This document shows, in pieces, positions 10,801 through 21,040 of a stretch of DNA of 64,000 bases. The stretch comes from Rattus norvegicus (Eukaryota; Chordata; Mammalia; Rodentia; Muridae). Location: NCBI RefSeq assembly GCF_036323735.1, contig NC_086029.1, positions 51,703,357 to 51,767,356 on the forward strand. The letters are read 5' to 3'. The notes under the pieces are model-generated. The model saw only the letters and a list, made by a program, of their open reading frames with translations. It did not search any database and was not told the DNA's origin. Made by a program: the position numbers and the translations under genes. Within the stretch, counting starts at the first letter, position 1. Every line of letters begins with the position of its first letter.

Positions 10801-11649
10801 AATTTCCTGAACAAAACACCAATGGCTTATGCTCTAAGATCAAGAATTGACAAATGGGATCTCATAAAACTGCAAAGCTTCTGTAAGGCAAAGGACACTG
10901 TGGTTAGGACAAAACGGCAACCAACAGATTGGGAAAAGATCTTTACCAACCCTACAACAGATAGAGGCCTTATATCCAAAATATACAAAGAACTCAAGAA
11001 GTTAGACCGCAGGGAAACAAATAACCCTATTAAAAAATGGGGTTCAGAGCTAAACAAAGAATTCACAGCTGAGGAATACCGAATGGCTGAGAAACACCTA
11101 AAGAAATGTTCAACATCTTTAGTCATAAGGGAAATGCAAATCAAAACAACCCTGAGATTTCACCTCACACCAGTGCGATTGGCTAAGATCAAAAACTCAG
11201 GTGACAGCAGATGCTGGCGAGGTTGTGGAGAAAGAGGAACACTCCTCCATTGTTGGTGGGATTGCAGACTGGTAAAACCATTCTGGAAATCAGTCTGGAG
11301 GTTCCTCAGAAAATTGGACATTGAACTGCCTGAGGATCCAGCTATACCTCTCTTGGGCATATACCCAAAAGATGCCTCAACATATAAAAGAGACACGTGC
11401 TCCACTATGTTCATCGCAGCCTTATTTATAATAGCCAGAAAATGGAAAGAACCCAGATGCCCTTCAACAGAGGAATGGATACAGAAAATGTGGTACATCT
11501 ACACAATGGAATACTACTCAGCTATCAAAAACAACGAGTTTATGAAATTCGTAGGCAAATGGTTGGAACTGGAAAATATCATCCTGAGTGAACTAACCCA
11601 ATCACAGAAAGACATACATGGTATGCACTCATTGATAAGTGGCTATTAG
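7822..11649 (+). CDS. L1 ORF2p, endonuclease/reverse transcriptase (1275 aa)
   Basis: ORF2p nicks T-rich target DNA and reverse-transcribes L1 or SINE RNA from the exposed 3' end in the nucleus. The APE-like endonuclease (about 1-240) keeps N16, E45, D147 and N149 in GDFNT, D207 in SKIDH, and D231/H232 in SDHH. The Z region (about 380-490) carries SPGPDGFSAEFYQTF. The RT has D601 in SLDAEKAFD, SGTRQGCPLSP at about 656-666 and FADD at 701-704. The C-terminal Cys motif is C1131-x3-C1135-x7-H1143-x4-C1148. The length is normal for rodents and no stop or frameshift interrupts it. The ATG at 7822 is the family start, with A at -3. Expression probably depends on inefficient downstream initiation after ORF1. 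Whether it is enzymatically active cannot be told from sequence alone. Confidence 0.97.
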   Translation: MNIKGNNNHYSLISLNINGLNSPIKRHRLTNWIRNEDPAFCCLQETHLRDKDRHYLRVKGWKTTFQANGQKKQAGVAILISNKINFQLKVIKKDKEGHFIFIKGKIHQDELSILNIYAPNTRAPTYVKETLLKLKTHIAPHTIIVGDFNTPLSSVDRSWKQKLNSDVDRLREVMSQMDLTDIYRTFYPKAKGYTFFSAPHGTFSKIDHIIGQKTGLNRYRKIEIIPCVLSDHHGLKLVFNNNKGRMPTYTWKLNNALLNDNLVKEEIKKEIKNFLEFNENEDTTYSNLWDTMKAVLRGKLIALSACRKKQERAYVSSLTAHLKALEQKEANTPRRSRRQEIIKLRAEINQVETKRTIERINRTKSWFFEKINKIDKPLARLTRGHRECVQINKIRNEKGDITTDSEEIQKIIRSYYKNLYSTKFENLQEMDNFLDRYQVSKLNQEQINQLNNPITPKEIEAVIKGLPTKKSPGPDGFSAEFYQTFIEDLIPILSKLFHKIETDGALPNSFYESTITLIPKPHKDTTKKENFRPISLMNIDAKILNKILANRIQEHIKTIIHHDQVGFIPGMQGWFNIRKTINVIHYINKLKEQNHMIISLDAEKAFDKIQHPFMIKVLERIGIQGPYLNIVKAIYSKPVANIKLNGEKLEAISLKSGTRQGCPLSPYLFNIVLEVLARPIRQQKEIKGIQIGKEEVKISLFADDMIVYLSDPKSSTRELLKLINNFSKVAGYKINSNKSVAFLYTKEKQAEKEIRETTPFIIDPNNIKYLGVTLTKQVKDLYNKNFKTLKKEIEEDLRRWKDLPCSWIGRINIVKMAILPKAIYRFNAIPIKIPIQFFKELDRTICKFIWNNKKPRIAKAILNNKRTSGGTTIPELKQYYRAIVIKTAWYWYRDRQIDQRNRIEDPEMNPHTYGHLIFDKGANTIQWKKDSIFSKWCWFNWRATCRRMQIDPCLSPCTKLKSKWIKDLHIKPDTLKLIEEKLGKHLEHMGTGKNFLNKTPMAYALRSRIDKWDLIKLQSFCKAKDTVVRTKRQPTDWEKIFTNPTTDRGLISKIYKELKKLDRRETNNPIKKWGSELNKEFTAEEYRMAEKHLKKCSTSLVIREMQIKTTLRFHLTPVRLAKIKNSGDSRCWRGCGERGTLLHCWWDCRLVKPFWKSVWRFLRKLDIELPEDPAIPLLGIYPKDASTYKRDTCSTMFIAALFIIARKWKEPRCPSTEEWIQKMWYIYTMEYYSAIKNNEFMKFVGKWLELENIILSELTQSQKDIHGMHSLISGY

Positions 11650-12387
11650 CCCAAATGCTTGAATTACCCTAGATCCCTAGAACAAACGAAACTCAAGACG
11701 GATGATCAAAATGTGAATGCTTCACTCCTTCTTTAAATGAGGAAAAAGAATACCCTTGGCAGGGAAGGGAGACGCAAAGATTAAAACAGAGACTGAAGGA
11801 ACACCCATTCAGAGCCTGCCCCACATTTGGCCCATACATATACAGCCACCCAATTGGACTAGATGGATGAAGCAAAGAAGTGCAGACCGACAGGAGCCGG
11901 ATGTAGATCGCTCCTGAGAGACACAGCCAGAATACAGCAAATACAGAGGCGAATGCCAGCAGCAAACCACTGAACTGAGAATAGGTCCCCTATTGAAGGA
12001 ATCAGAGAAAGAACTGGAAGAGCTTGAAGGGGCTCGAGACCCCAAAAGTACAACAATGCCAAGCAACCAGAGCTTCCAGGGAATAAGCCACTACCTAAAG
12101 ACTATACATGGACTGACCCTGGACTCTGACCCCATAGGTAGCAATGAATATCCTAGTAAGAGCACCAGTGGAAGGGGAAGCCCTGGGTCCTGCTAAGACT
12201 GAACCCCCAGTGAACTAGTCTATGGGGGGAGGGCGGCAATGGTGGGAGGGTTGGGAGGGGAACACCCATAAGGAAGGGGAGGGGGGAGGGGGATGTTTGC
12301 CCGGAAACCGGGAAAGGGAATAACACTCGAAATGTATATAAGAAATACTCAAGTTAATAAAAAAAAAAAAAAGAATGAACAGAAAAA
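11650..12387 (+). other. L1 3'UTR with G-rich tract, terminal hairpin and A-tail
   Basis: Standard rodent L1 3'UTR. It includes a polypurine G-rich block (12221-12293), a small perfect stem CCCGG-AAA-CCGGG (12300-12312) and an AATAAA signal at 12356-12361. The tail is not uniform: an A-run to about 12372, then the 10-nt GAATGAACAG, then a second A-run running into the target duplication. Confidence 0.9.
12221..12293 (+). other. G-quadruplex-capable polypurine tract in the L1 3'UTR
   Basis: At 12243-12260 four G-runs of three or more are separated by only 1-2 nt, meeting the usual G4 pattern. More G-runs lie on both sides (12224-12233, 12275-12292). The block recurs in the other L1 3'UTRs here, for example around 12955-13025, 28455-28525 and 51260-51340. 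G-rich tracts are a known feature of mammalian L1 3'UTRs. Confidence 0.85.
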
Positions 12388-13111
12388 AAAAATTAAGGCT
12401 ATAGATGCATAGAACACATGAAACTCAAGACGGATGATCAAAATGTGAATGCTTCACTCCTTCTTTAAAAGGGGAACAAGAATACCCTTGGCAGGGAATA
12501 GGGAGGCAAAGATTAAAACAGAGGCAGAAGGACCACCCATTCAGAGCCTGCCCCACATGTGGCCCATACATATACAGCCATCCAATTAGACAAGATGGAT
12601 GAAGCAAAGAAGTGCAGGCCGACAGGAGCCGGATGTAGATCTCTCCTGAGAGACACAGCCAGAATACAGCAAATACAGAGGCGAATGCCAGCAGCAAACC
12701 ACTGAACTGAGAATAGGACCCCCATTGAAGGAATCAGAGAAAGAACTAGAAGAGCTTGAAGGGGCTCGAGATCCCTTTTGAACAACAATGCCAAGCAACT
12801 AGAGCTTCCAGGGACTAAGCCACTACCTAAAGACTATACATGGACTGACCCTGGACTCTGACCTCATAGGTAGCAATGAATATCCTAGTAAGAGCACCAG
12901 TGGAAGGGGAAGCCCTTGGTCCTGCTAAGACTGAACCCCCAGTGAACGTGATTGTTGGGGGGAGGGCGGCAATGGGGGAGGGTGGGGAGGGGAACACCCA
13001 TAAAGCAGGGGAGGGGAGGGATTAGGGGGATGTTTGCCCGGAAACCGGGAAAGGGAATAACATTCGAAATGTAAATAAGAAATACTTAAGTTAATAAAAA
13101 AATTAAGGCTA
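12388..13111 (+). mobile_element. 5'-truncated L1 (3'UTR only) sharing its target site with the full-length L1
   Basis: Positions 12402-13097 are an L1 3'UTR beginning just after the ORF2 stop and ending in a short A-tract. It differs at many scattered positions from the 3'UTR of the full-length element, so it is a separate insertion. Its target duplication is the 14-bp AAAAATTAAGGCTA at 12388-12401 and 13098-13111. That is the same sequence as the duplication around the full-length L1, which gives three copies of one target site. Confidence 0.93.
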
Positions 13112-13547
13112 AAGTAAAGTGTCTTCATTGGCAAGTATAGAAGTGCCCTGAGGAATCTACATGACTACTTCAAGGTCCTTGAATAAATGTAACTAATACA
13201 TAGATAATACTATTACATTAAGAATCTTAGTTCTAATTCGTGGAATCGATATCAGACTACTGTCAGAACAAGTTGCATAGGTACTAATTGCTTATAAGTG
13301 TGTTAGCAGGGACAAGAGTGTTGACATTGAAGCTGAAAAGGTTTTGTATATTAGTTACATGGAGTAGCAGCTAATGCCTCACCACAAACATACTAACTAC
13401 AGGTCATTTTTCTTCTCTAAGTTCAAGTCATTCATATAAATATTTTTGATAGATACAGAGATGTCTAGATTCACAGAGATGGTTGTCATCTGACTGTGAT
13501 ATAACTAAGTGTAAGAAATCCTCAAAGATGAGAGAGATGAGAGACAA

Positions 13548-13554
<7 letters not shown>
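13112..13554. other. Unique sequence, no feature recognised
   Basis: AT-rich, with no long ORF or recognised repeat. It is the right flank of the L1 pair. Confidence 0.6.
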
Positions 13555-13606
<52 letters not shown>

Positions 13607-13655
13607 CAGACAGACAGATGGACAGACAGGCGGAGAGATGGAGAGACAGAAAGAG
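13555..13655. repeat. (GA)n followed by GACA/GATG-rich simple repeat
   Basis: About 25 GA units to 13604, grading into an imperfect GACA array. An open frame of Arg/Glu repeats across it is an artefact of the dinucleotide. Confidence 0.95.
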
Positions 13656-14375
13656 AGGGAGAATACAAGCACGTAGGTAACCCAGTTATTGTTCTATACA
13701 GGTTGAGTCAGGATTATTCATTCTTTATTGTAACTTTTGCCTACACCTTCTCTGCCAATGACCTCACTGTGCCAAACATTTTCCACTATGACCACTGATT
13801 CCAGAGTAGTCTGGTTCTTGTCACTTGGACATTCATAAATAGACAACTCTAGATGAGTTAAGGTTAATCAATATATGATTATCAGGAGGAATGGATATAT
13901 ATGCATAACTTAAAGTATACTCTGGAAATGTTCATTTAACTTTAATAGGGTAGATCCTAATTTTACCCTATAGTGGTGCATATAGTACATGGAAATTAAT
14001 TTAAAATATTGAAGTGTAGAAAAAACTTTTAGTTATAATTTATCCTAAGCAGTTTTTTAGCAGCTGAAGTGATTATCTGAGTGTGTGCTCAACTTACACA
14101 TATTAGACTAATAACTTTGTGCTAAGTTAAATACTTAAATTTTTAAGTCTTAGTTACCCAAAATTTAAAATTGAGCATGAAATCAACTTATACAAATATA
14201 TTTAATATTTAATATTGATATAAATACATTTAATATTAACCATTGGAATATGTATTATCATACATTATGGAACTAAATCACTAATAATAGAATTGTTACT
14301 GGTCTAAATAGCACACTGGTTAAGAATATACTAGTTAATAAAATGAAGTAAAATAGTGCTTAGAAATATTTTTAC
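13656..14375. other. Unique AT-rich sequence
   Basis: I see no repeat family or ORF in this stretch. It ends at the target duplication of the next L1. Confidence 0.6.
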
Positions 14376-15789
14376 ATATATTATTTTACACTTCAGTCAT
14401 TATCATTCTGCAGGTCTGCCCTCTGATTGTTTCTTATCCCATTCCTCCTCCTCCATCTCCAAGGGGATGTCCCCAACACCCACCTCCACCCTACAAGACC
14501 TCCCAACTCCCTGAAGCCTCAAGTCTCAAGAGTTAGGTGCCTCTTCTCTCACTGAGGCCAGACCAGGCAGTTGTCTGCTGTATATATGTAGGGTACCTGA
14601 TATCAGCTGGGGTATGCTTCCTGGTTGGTGACTCAGTGTCTGAAAGCCTTTGTGGTCCAGGTTAGTTGAGACTGCTAGCCTTCCTATGGGGTCGCCTTTC
14701 TCCTCAGCTTCTTCCTTCCAGCTTTTCCCTAACTAAATTACAGGGGTCCCAGGGCTTCTGTCCACTAGTTGGGAATAACTATCTGCATTTGACTCTTTCA
14801 ACTGATTGTCCGGCCTCCATGAAGGCAGCTATGCTAGTCTCCTGTCTGTAGCATAGCATTAGTAACAGTGTAAGATCTTAGAGCTTCCCCCGGAGTTAGA
14901 TCCCAATTTGGGCCAATCACTGGACCTCTTTTCCCTCAGTCTTTTCTCCATTTTCATCCCTGCAGTTCTTTTAGGCTGGAAAAATTCTGGGTCAGAGTTT
15001 TTGACTGTGGAATGACAAACCCACTTGATGCTGTCTTTCTACTGGAGATGAGCTCTAAAATTTCCCTCTCTCCAGTGTTGTGCATTTTATCTAAAGTCCC
15101 CTTTCTTTGAGTCCTGAAAGTTTCTCACCTCTAAGGTTTCTGATATATTCTAGAGGGTCCCCCTTCCTCCTACCTCCTGAAGTATTCTGTTTTCAATATT
15201 TCTGCTGGCCCTCAGGGCTTCACTACTATTTCTACCACCACCCCCTAATATCTGATCATCTTCTTCCTCCCTGTCTCCTCTCCCACCCAGATCACTCTCC
15301 CCACCTCCTGTGATTGTTTCTTTTCTCACTCCCAAGTGGGATTGAGGCATCCTCACTTGGGCCCTTCAGCTTCTTAACCTTCTTGAGTTCTGTTGATTGT
15401 ATCCTATGTATTCTGTACTTTTTGGCTAATAACCACTTATTAGTATGAACATTCCATGCATCTCCTTTTGGGTCTTAGTTACCTCACTCAGATGGTATTT
15501 TCTAGTTCTATCCATTTGCCTGCAAAACTCAGGATGTCTCCATTCTTAATAGCTGAGTAGTATTCCATTGTGTAAATGAGCCATATTTTCTGTATTCCTT
15601 TGTGGGACGTCTGGGTTGTTAACAGCTTCTGGCTATCACAAATAAGGTCACTATGAACATAGTGGGACATGTGCCCCTGTGACATGGTAGGGCATCTTTT
15701 GGGTATGTGCCCAAGAGTGGTATAGATAGATCTTCAGGTAAAAGTATGTCCAATTTTCTGGGAAACCTCCAGATAAATATATTATTTTA
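14376..15789 (-). mobile_element. Older Lx-type L1 3' portion, minus strand
   Basis: Reading the minus strand, an ORF2 C-terminal fragment (about 15775 down to 15485, including the MEYYSAIKN motif) is followed by a long, pyrimidine-rich 3'UTR down to about 14397. ATATATTATTTTA occurs at 14376-14388 and 15777-15789 and is the probable 13-bp target duplication. The A-tail has decayed. Divergence from the young L1 is high, which fits the old murid Lx group. Confidence 0.87.
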
Positions 15790-16429
15790 ACCACTAAATT
15801 AGTGGGTTTTTTTTATGTACACTCATGTTTGAACCATTCTTACAGTGTACCACTAACTAAATGATACATGTGAGAGAATGAAAAAGCACCTTTGACATAT
15901 GAGAGCTGCCCTGACAGCCATAATGTTCAGCAGTTCTTTTGGACATAAATGATTTCACAGAAAATTAATATCATTCAAAGTGATTGACAGAAGAAAAAGG
16001 AAGACAGAAAGCAAGGAGTGAAAAAGAAAAATAGAATATAGCATCACGATTTTCATTTGTGCTTACCCATAGACATAAAATATGTTCTGCTTCCAAGTAC
16101 TACAATGACATCTCTATATTTGTGTAGTACTTTATCCTTCCTTCATCCATCTTACTTTCATGAAAATGCGACAAACATGTGGAAGACATAGAGGACACAA
16201 AAGTAGTCCTATAGGGCAATTTGTATCTCTGAACTTTTACATTAAAATATCAGAATAACATAGTTTGTATGACAACACAAATCAGGAATTTTCAAAAACA
16301 AGACCAAGTCAAGCTTCAATCCAAAAATTGTGATGAACTCAGAGAACAAAGAGGATCTAGGGGAAAGAAAAATGAGGAGGAAATAGTGCAATTTAAAACA
16401 TACACCACACACACACACACACAAGGTAA
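15790..16429. other. Unique sequence with a short (CA)n
   Basis: AT-rich with no recognised gene. A short CA tract lies at 16403-16423. Confidence 0.6.
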
Positions 16430-16850
16430 AAATTAAAAATGATAAAAATGGCGTATCTATGGAAAATAAAAACAGAAATTAATGAAACACGCGATGAGAG
16501 AAATACATGTTGCATGGAAGCTAAGCTTGTTCTTTGAGAAGATCGACAATGTCTTGATACAATTAACCAAAAGAAAGCAATTACACAAGTTAACAGAATC
16601 AAGAAGAATGGGAAAACACTCAGACATCAGAGAAATCCAGAATATGTTAAGTGAATACTTTGAACACCTGTAAGATAAAATTAGATAATCTAAGAAGAAT
16701 GGAAGCGTTTACTAGATTTATCCAAACAAAAGTAAGGCAAGAAAAGGTTTACAACTTAACAAACCCATAACAAACAAGAAAAGAATAATATTCAGATGTG
16801 TTAAGATACAGAACTCTACTTCATAACTCATAACCCCTGCTGCATAACTC
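16430..16850 (+). pseudogene. Very old L1 ORF2 fragment, plus strand
   Basis: Diverged similarity to the ORF2 segment around residues 300-450: an AAGCTTGTTCTTTGAGAAGATCGACAA-like region at about 16520, AACAGAATCA at about 16590, and a segment resembling the GACAGATACCA...AGTTAA...CCCATAAC stretch near 16710-16775. No ORF or recognisable end remains. Confidence 0.7.
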
Positions 16851-18705
16851 ATCTACACTAGAGTGTACTTTATCTTCCCCAAACACAAACATTATTATGA
16901 GTCTTCACTATGCCTTCTTCCTGAGTGCTTATGTTTTTCATGGTATGTGTACTCTGCCATAGAAACTTAGTCAAGTACAATAAAATCCTTGGATGTCTTA
17001 GGTTCGAAGGCAGCAACACATCCTTTATTATGTAGGTATTCCAGTCATACACGGAACTTTCATGTTTTGGATGCTGTTATTGATGTTGGATGTCGATAGT
17101 CATCTTGTAATTTTAATTTTAGCAAATGTTTTGAACACAATAGTATACATGACCATGTAAAATGGCCTCTAAGCTAGTGGCAGGTCTACATGGCATTCAC
17201 ATTGCTTTCCTTTTCCAAATGGAGAGAGATTATTCATTCTTTTATTTGGTGGGAGCTGGCTTTCCTGAGGTGTTTGCTCCCCTTTTCTTTCCTCAGATTT
17301 ATGAACCTGGCAGGCTTTTCTCTCTATTGCTGAAAAGACTATTGTGCCCATGTACACACAGCCCCAGCAAATAATTTATTTCAGACCTCCAAGAACATTC
17401 TTCTTTCAGCCTCCAAACAGGGATTTTTCATTTCAGTCATCAGTCCCAATCTCAGCAGTGATTGCACAGTGTCAGTATTCATCTTCAATAAAGGACAAAA
17501 AAAGCTATAGCTGAGGATGCTTTGATGTAGAAAAATAGAAAGGGGAGAGAAATAGTTCTCAATTTTATGCTACTATTTCCAAAATTTCGTTCATGTTAAC
17601 TACAATCTTTTAAAACCTCGTTTTCTCTTTTCTTTTTCTTTTCTGTCTGTTTCTTTTACTTGTGACTTCAAATGTTATTTAAAGATCAATGCTCTATTAG
17701 CAAAACATTTGACTATTTCATTAATTTAAAGGCAACATTATTTTATATATAATTTACATATATTAGATATATCCTTTACCGTGACTTATCTAAGGTTCTC
17801 TGACATACATATATAATACATGACTTTAGTGAAATCATGATTGTTACAGAGTTATTCGTTTTTATTGCCTGAATCACTATGGCTGAGCCATAAGTTTACA
17901 TTCCCTGTTGATATTTATCAATTACAGAATAATCTTCTATATCCTAGTTACATGAATTGCCATTCCCTATGAAGAGTAGATGAGACCAGCTTTGATAATT
18001 TATAGCTCCTTCTTTTAGGGACAGAGAAAAGGCAGTTGGTTTTGACCTTTCTAGTCTTTTCATAAAATCACTCACACAGGAAGATGATTCTTGAACCTCT
18101 CATTCTAAAAGGAAACCTGACTTTTAAAGAAATGACCAGAGAGTACTTGACCATAATCCATAACAATTTGACAAAGGTACACATTTATCATTTGATTTGA
18201 AGGTCTCAGACTAAACCTGTGGTGCTGGCATTTCAGAGTCAGTGGATATTACATTTTACTCTCCTTTCCTTAATAATACCTTTGTGTGTGTTAAAATAAA
18301 CTACACGGGCATTAACTGTCTGGAAAGTTGCACAGGAAAGGTGCATCGTATATGTACCCACAGGCAGGCAGGTTATTCCCTATTTACTTGTTCAGCCTTA
18401 TAAAAAGCAGCTGCAGGTCTTAGGCATGAGGTAAAATATAGACATTTATTCAGAAATACTATATGTTCTGAAGTTTAAGATCAAAATAATAATTCACCTA
18501 TAAAATATAATTATACTGCTCAAAAAGTTTGTTCACCTGTTATAAAATTAATATATTATCCATCGAGGATTCCTTACTAAAATGAGTTTGCAAACATCTC
18601 TTTTCCTTTTCTATCTTAATAGTTCTAAGGAGTGCTGATTTAGTTACCACAGAAGTAATATAAAAGAAATAAAACCATACTTCCTATAATGGAACATCTT
18701 ACAAG
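16851..18705. other. Unique AT-rich sequence
   Basis: No repeat, exon or RNA gene recognised across about 1.85 kb. The short open frames here show no protein-like features. Confidence 0.55.
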
Positions 18706-18711
18706 GACGGT

Positions 18712-19095
18712 GCCGGCTTTAGGGTTAAGAGCTCAGCTGTTCAGAATGCTTATTGCTCTTCCTGAGTAAATAGTAAAATCGGTTCTCAGCATGCACATCA
18801 GGTAGTTCCCAAGAGCTTCTAACTCCAGTCAGGGATGTGATCTCTCTTCTGGCCTCTATGGGTACGCATTCAGCAGGGATATGACCCCTCTACTTCCTCT
18901 ATGGATACTCCGGCATACGGCAGGAATATGACCCCTCTTCTGTCTCTATGGGTGCTTCCACATTCAGCCAGGGATATAGCGCCCTCTTCTGACTTCCACA
19001 TGCTTTGCATACTTTGCCTTCATGCATAGACTCTCTGTTCACACATATAAAATACATAAGTAAATGAATGAATAAATGAATAAACAAATAAAATA
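18712..19095 (+). mobile_element. B3-type SINE with internal tandem expansion
   Basis: The left part (about 18730-18800) matches the tRNA-derived B2/B3 head (GGTTAAGAGC, then TTGCTCTTCC). The B3 CCCTCTTCTGGCCTCTATGGG-like block follows, and the element ends in an imperfect TAAATGAATGAATAAA tail (19055-19095). The B3 block occurs four times in tandem instead of once. Confidence 0.82.
18830..19003 (+). repeat. Four tandem ~44-48-bp units inside a B3 SINE
   Basis: Units start at 18830, 18874, 18921 and 18969, each with CAGGGATATGA or a close variant, followed by a CCTCTTCT-type core and then CTCTATGGGT. Spacings are 44, 47 and 48 bp. The fourth unit passes into the normal SINE 3' part. The units differ from one another at several sites, so the expansion is not recent. 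Confidence 0.88.
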
Positions 19096-19756
19096 TTGTC
19101 AACGAGTTAAGCGTTTCTATTATATTAGCTTCTGAGATTACTTTAACATTTTAGACAAAAAGGAGTAAATTTTTTTAAAAAGCTGTCAGCCTGGCAAGAC
19201 CTAGGGGATGCTTGATATCACTAAACTTCTTAAAAGCCATTGATCTCCTTTTTCGAAACATTACACAAAAAAGTGCAAATACTGCTTGAGTGATTTTAGT
19301 AATTTGAGATATATCTGTATAATCGCTATAGAGTTCAGCTTTTTATATTTGAACTTTAATAACCACTATTTTCTTGATCGTATAATTTTAAAATATTGAC
19401 AACCAGTTCATTTTAGAATGTTCCTTGTGCCCCTGTACTGTGGCACCTTTTCTTTATCTGGGAAACTTGTCCTCTTTGAGTTTGATAAACACATGATGTG
19501 CTGTTTACATATAGTTAACAGAAATTACTCAAGCTTGGTGTACGTCATTTGGCTAACAAGGAAACATAGGTAGGAGTTTTAAATAACATTGTTCCTGAAG
19601 ATACAAGATCCATATTGATTTTAAACAAGGAGAAAGGATGGTCACTGGGAGAAGCCAATTTCAGCAGTGAATGAAAGCATGGCAAGGGGATTTGGCATTG
19701 GTGGCTATCAAGCTCTCTTATGTGTTCCCAAGTCACTGACAGAATTGTAAAACAGC
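19096..19756. other. Unique AT-rich sequence
   Basis: No feature recognised between the B3 SINE and the next L1. Confidence 0.6.
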
Positions 19757-21040
19757 ACACCCTTTTACACAGGGGAATACCACTCAGCTATTAAGAACAA
19801 GGACATCCCATGTTTTGCAGGCAAACGGACCTAGAAAATATCATCCTGAGTGAGGTAACTCAGACTCAAAAGGACATGCATGATACTCAGTGGATATTAA
19901 TGGATATATACGGAATACCTGAGATACAGTCCATAGAATTCAAAAAGGTCAACAAGCTGAAGGGCCCACGTGAGGATGCTTCAGTTCTGCTTGGGAAGGA
20001 GAAGAAAGCAACCACAAACAGGGAGGGAAAGAGGGACCTGGGAAAGAAAGGGGATGGGGGGAGGGAAACATGATCTGATATTGGATGGGTAAAAAAGGAC
20101 TGAAGCCCTGAGCAGAAAGAATGGAAATAGGCAATCTCAGGAGTTAGGAGGTTGGAGGTCCCTCCAGAATGTACCAGATACCTGGGAGGTGAAAGACTCT
20201 CAGGACTTAAAGGTGGGGAGTGGGGATTGGAGTGGGGGACGGTAGATGAAATAAATGCCCTACAGTTGGGGGAGGGAACTTGTAAAACCCATCTCCAATA
20301 GAAAGACAAGACATCAAGTATGGGATGGGGTTGCTATCCCACAGTCAATACTCTGACTTGTTCCAATACTCATAATTGTTCCTGTCTGAAAAAAAATCCA
20401 AGGATGGATAGAAATAGAGAAAAGACTAAGGAAAAGGAGGACTAATGAGAGGCCCAAAGTCGGGTCAAACTCAAAGGGGAGGCCCTAAGGCCTGACACCA
20501 TTACTGAGGCTATGAGGCATTCACAAAAGGGAACCTATCATGGCTGCCCTCTGAAAGACCCAAAAGGCAGCTGAAACAGTCAGATGCAGATATTTGTACC
20601 CAACCAACGAACAAAAGCTGGAGACCCCTGTGGTTGAGTTAGGGAAAAGCCTGAAGAAGCTGAAAAGGTGGGTGACCCTGTAGGATGACTAGCAGTCTCA
20701 ATTTAACCTGGCTCCTCGAGATCTCTCGGACACAGGATCACCAACCAGGCAGCATAGACCAGCTGATTGGAGGCTCCCAACACATATACAGCAGGGGACT
20801 GCCAGGTCTGGGTTCTGTCAGAGAAGATGCACCTAACCCTCAAGAGACTGGAGGCCCCAGGAAGTTTAGAGGTCTGGGCAGGTAGGGGTGGAGTGGGGTG
20901 CGGACATCCACAGAGACAGGGGAGTCAGGGAGGAGGAGGTATAGGATGTGGAAGAGCTGGAGGATGGACTGAGAGGGAGATAAAATCTGGAGTATAAAAA
21001 AATATTAAAATTTGGGGCTTCTTTCTCCCTCAAAAAACAA
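19757..21040 (+). mobile_element. Older Lx-type L1 3' end, plus strand
   Basis: The last part of ORF2 (GAATACCACTCAGCTATTAAG-like at about 19785, equal to EYHSAIKN, then the CTAGAAAATATCATCCTGAG region) runs into a ~1.1-kb purine-rich 3'UTR and ends in an A-rich tract at about 21015-21040. It is 5'-truncated. I found no clear target duplication. Confidence 0.85.

Larger units (their letters stand above)
5935..12403 (+). mobile_element. Full-length, apparently intact L1 (rat L1Rn type) with 16-bp target duplications
   Basis: A complete autonomous non-LTR retrotransposon: 5'UTR 5951-6693, ORF1 6694-7767, a 54-bp spacer, ORF2 7822-11649, 3'UTR 11650-~12360 and an A-rich tail to 12387. Perfect 16-bp duplications (AAAAATTAAGGCTATA) lie at 5935-5950 and 12388-12403. 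Both ORFs are open end to end and all core catalytic residues I checked are present. With the identical duplications this points to a very recent insertion that may still be able to move. It sits next to a truncated L1 that used the same nick site. Confidence 0.97.
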
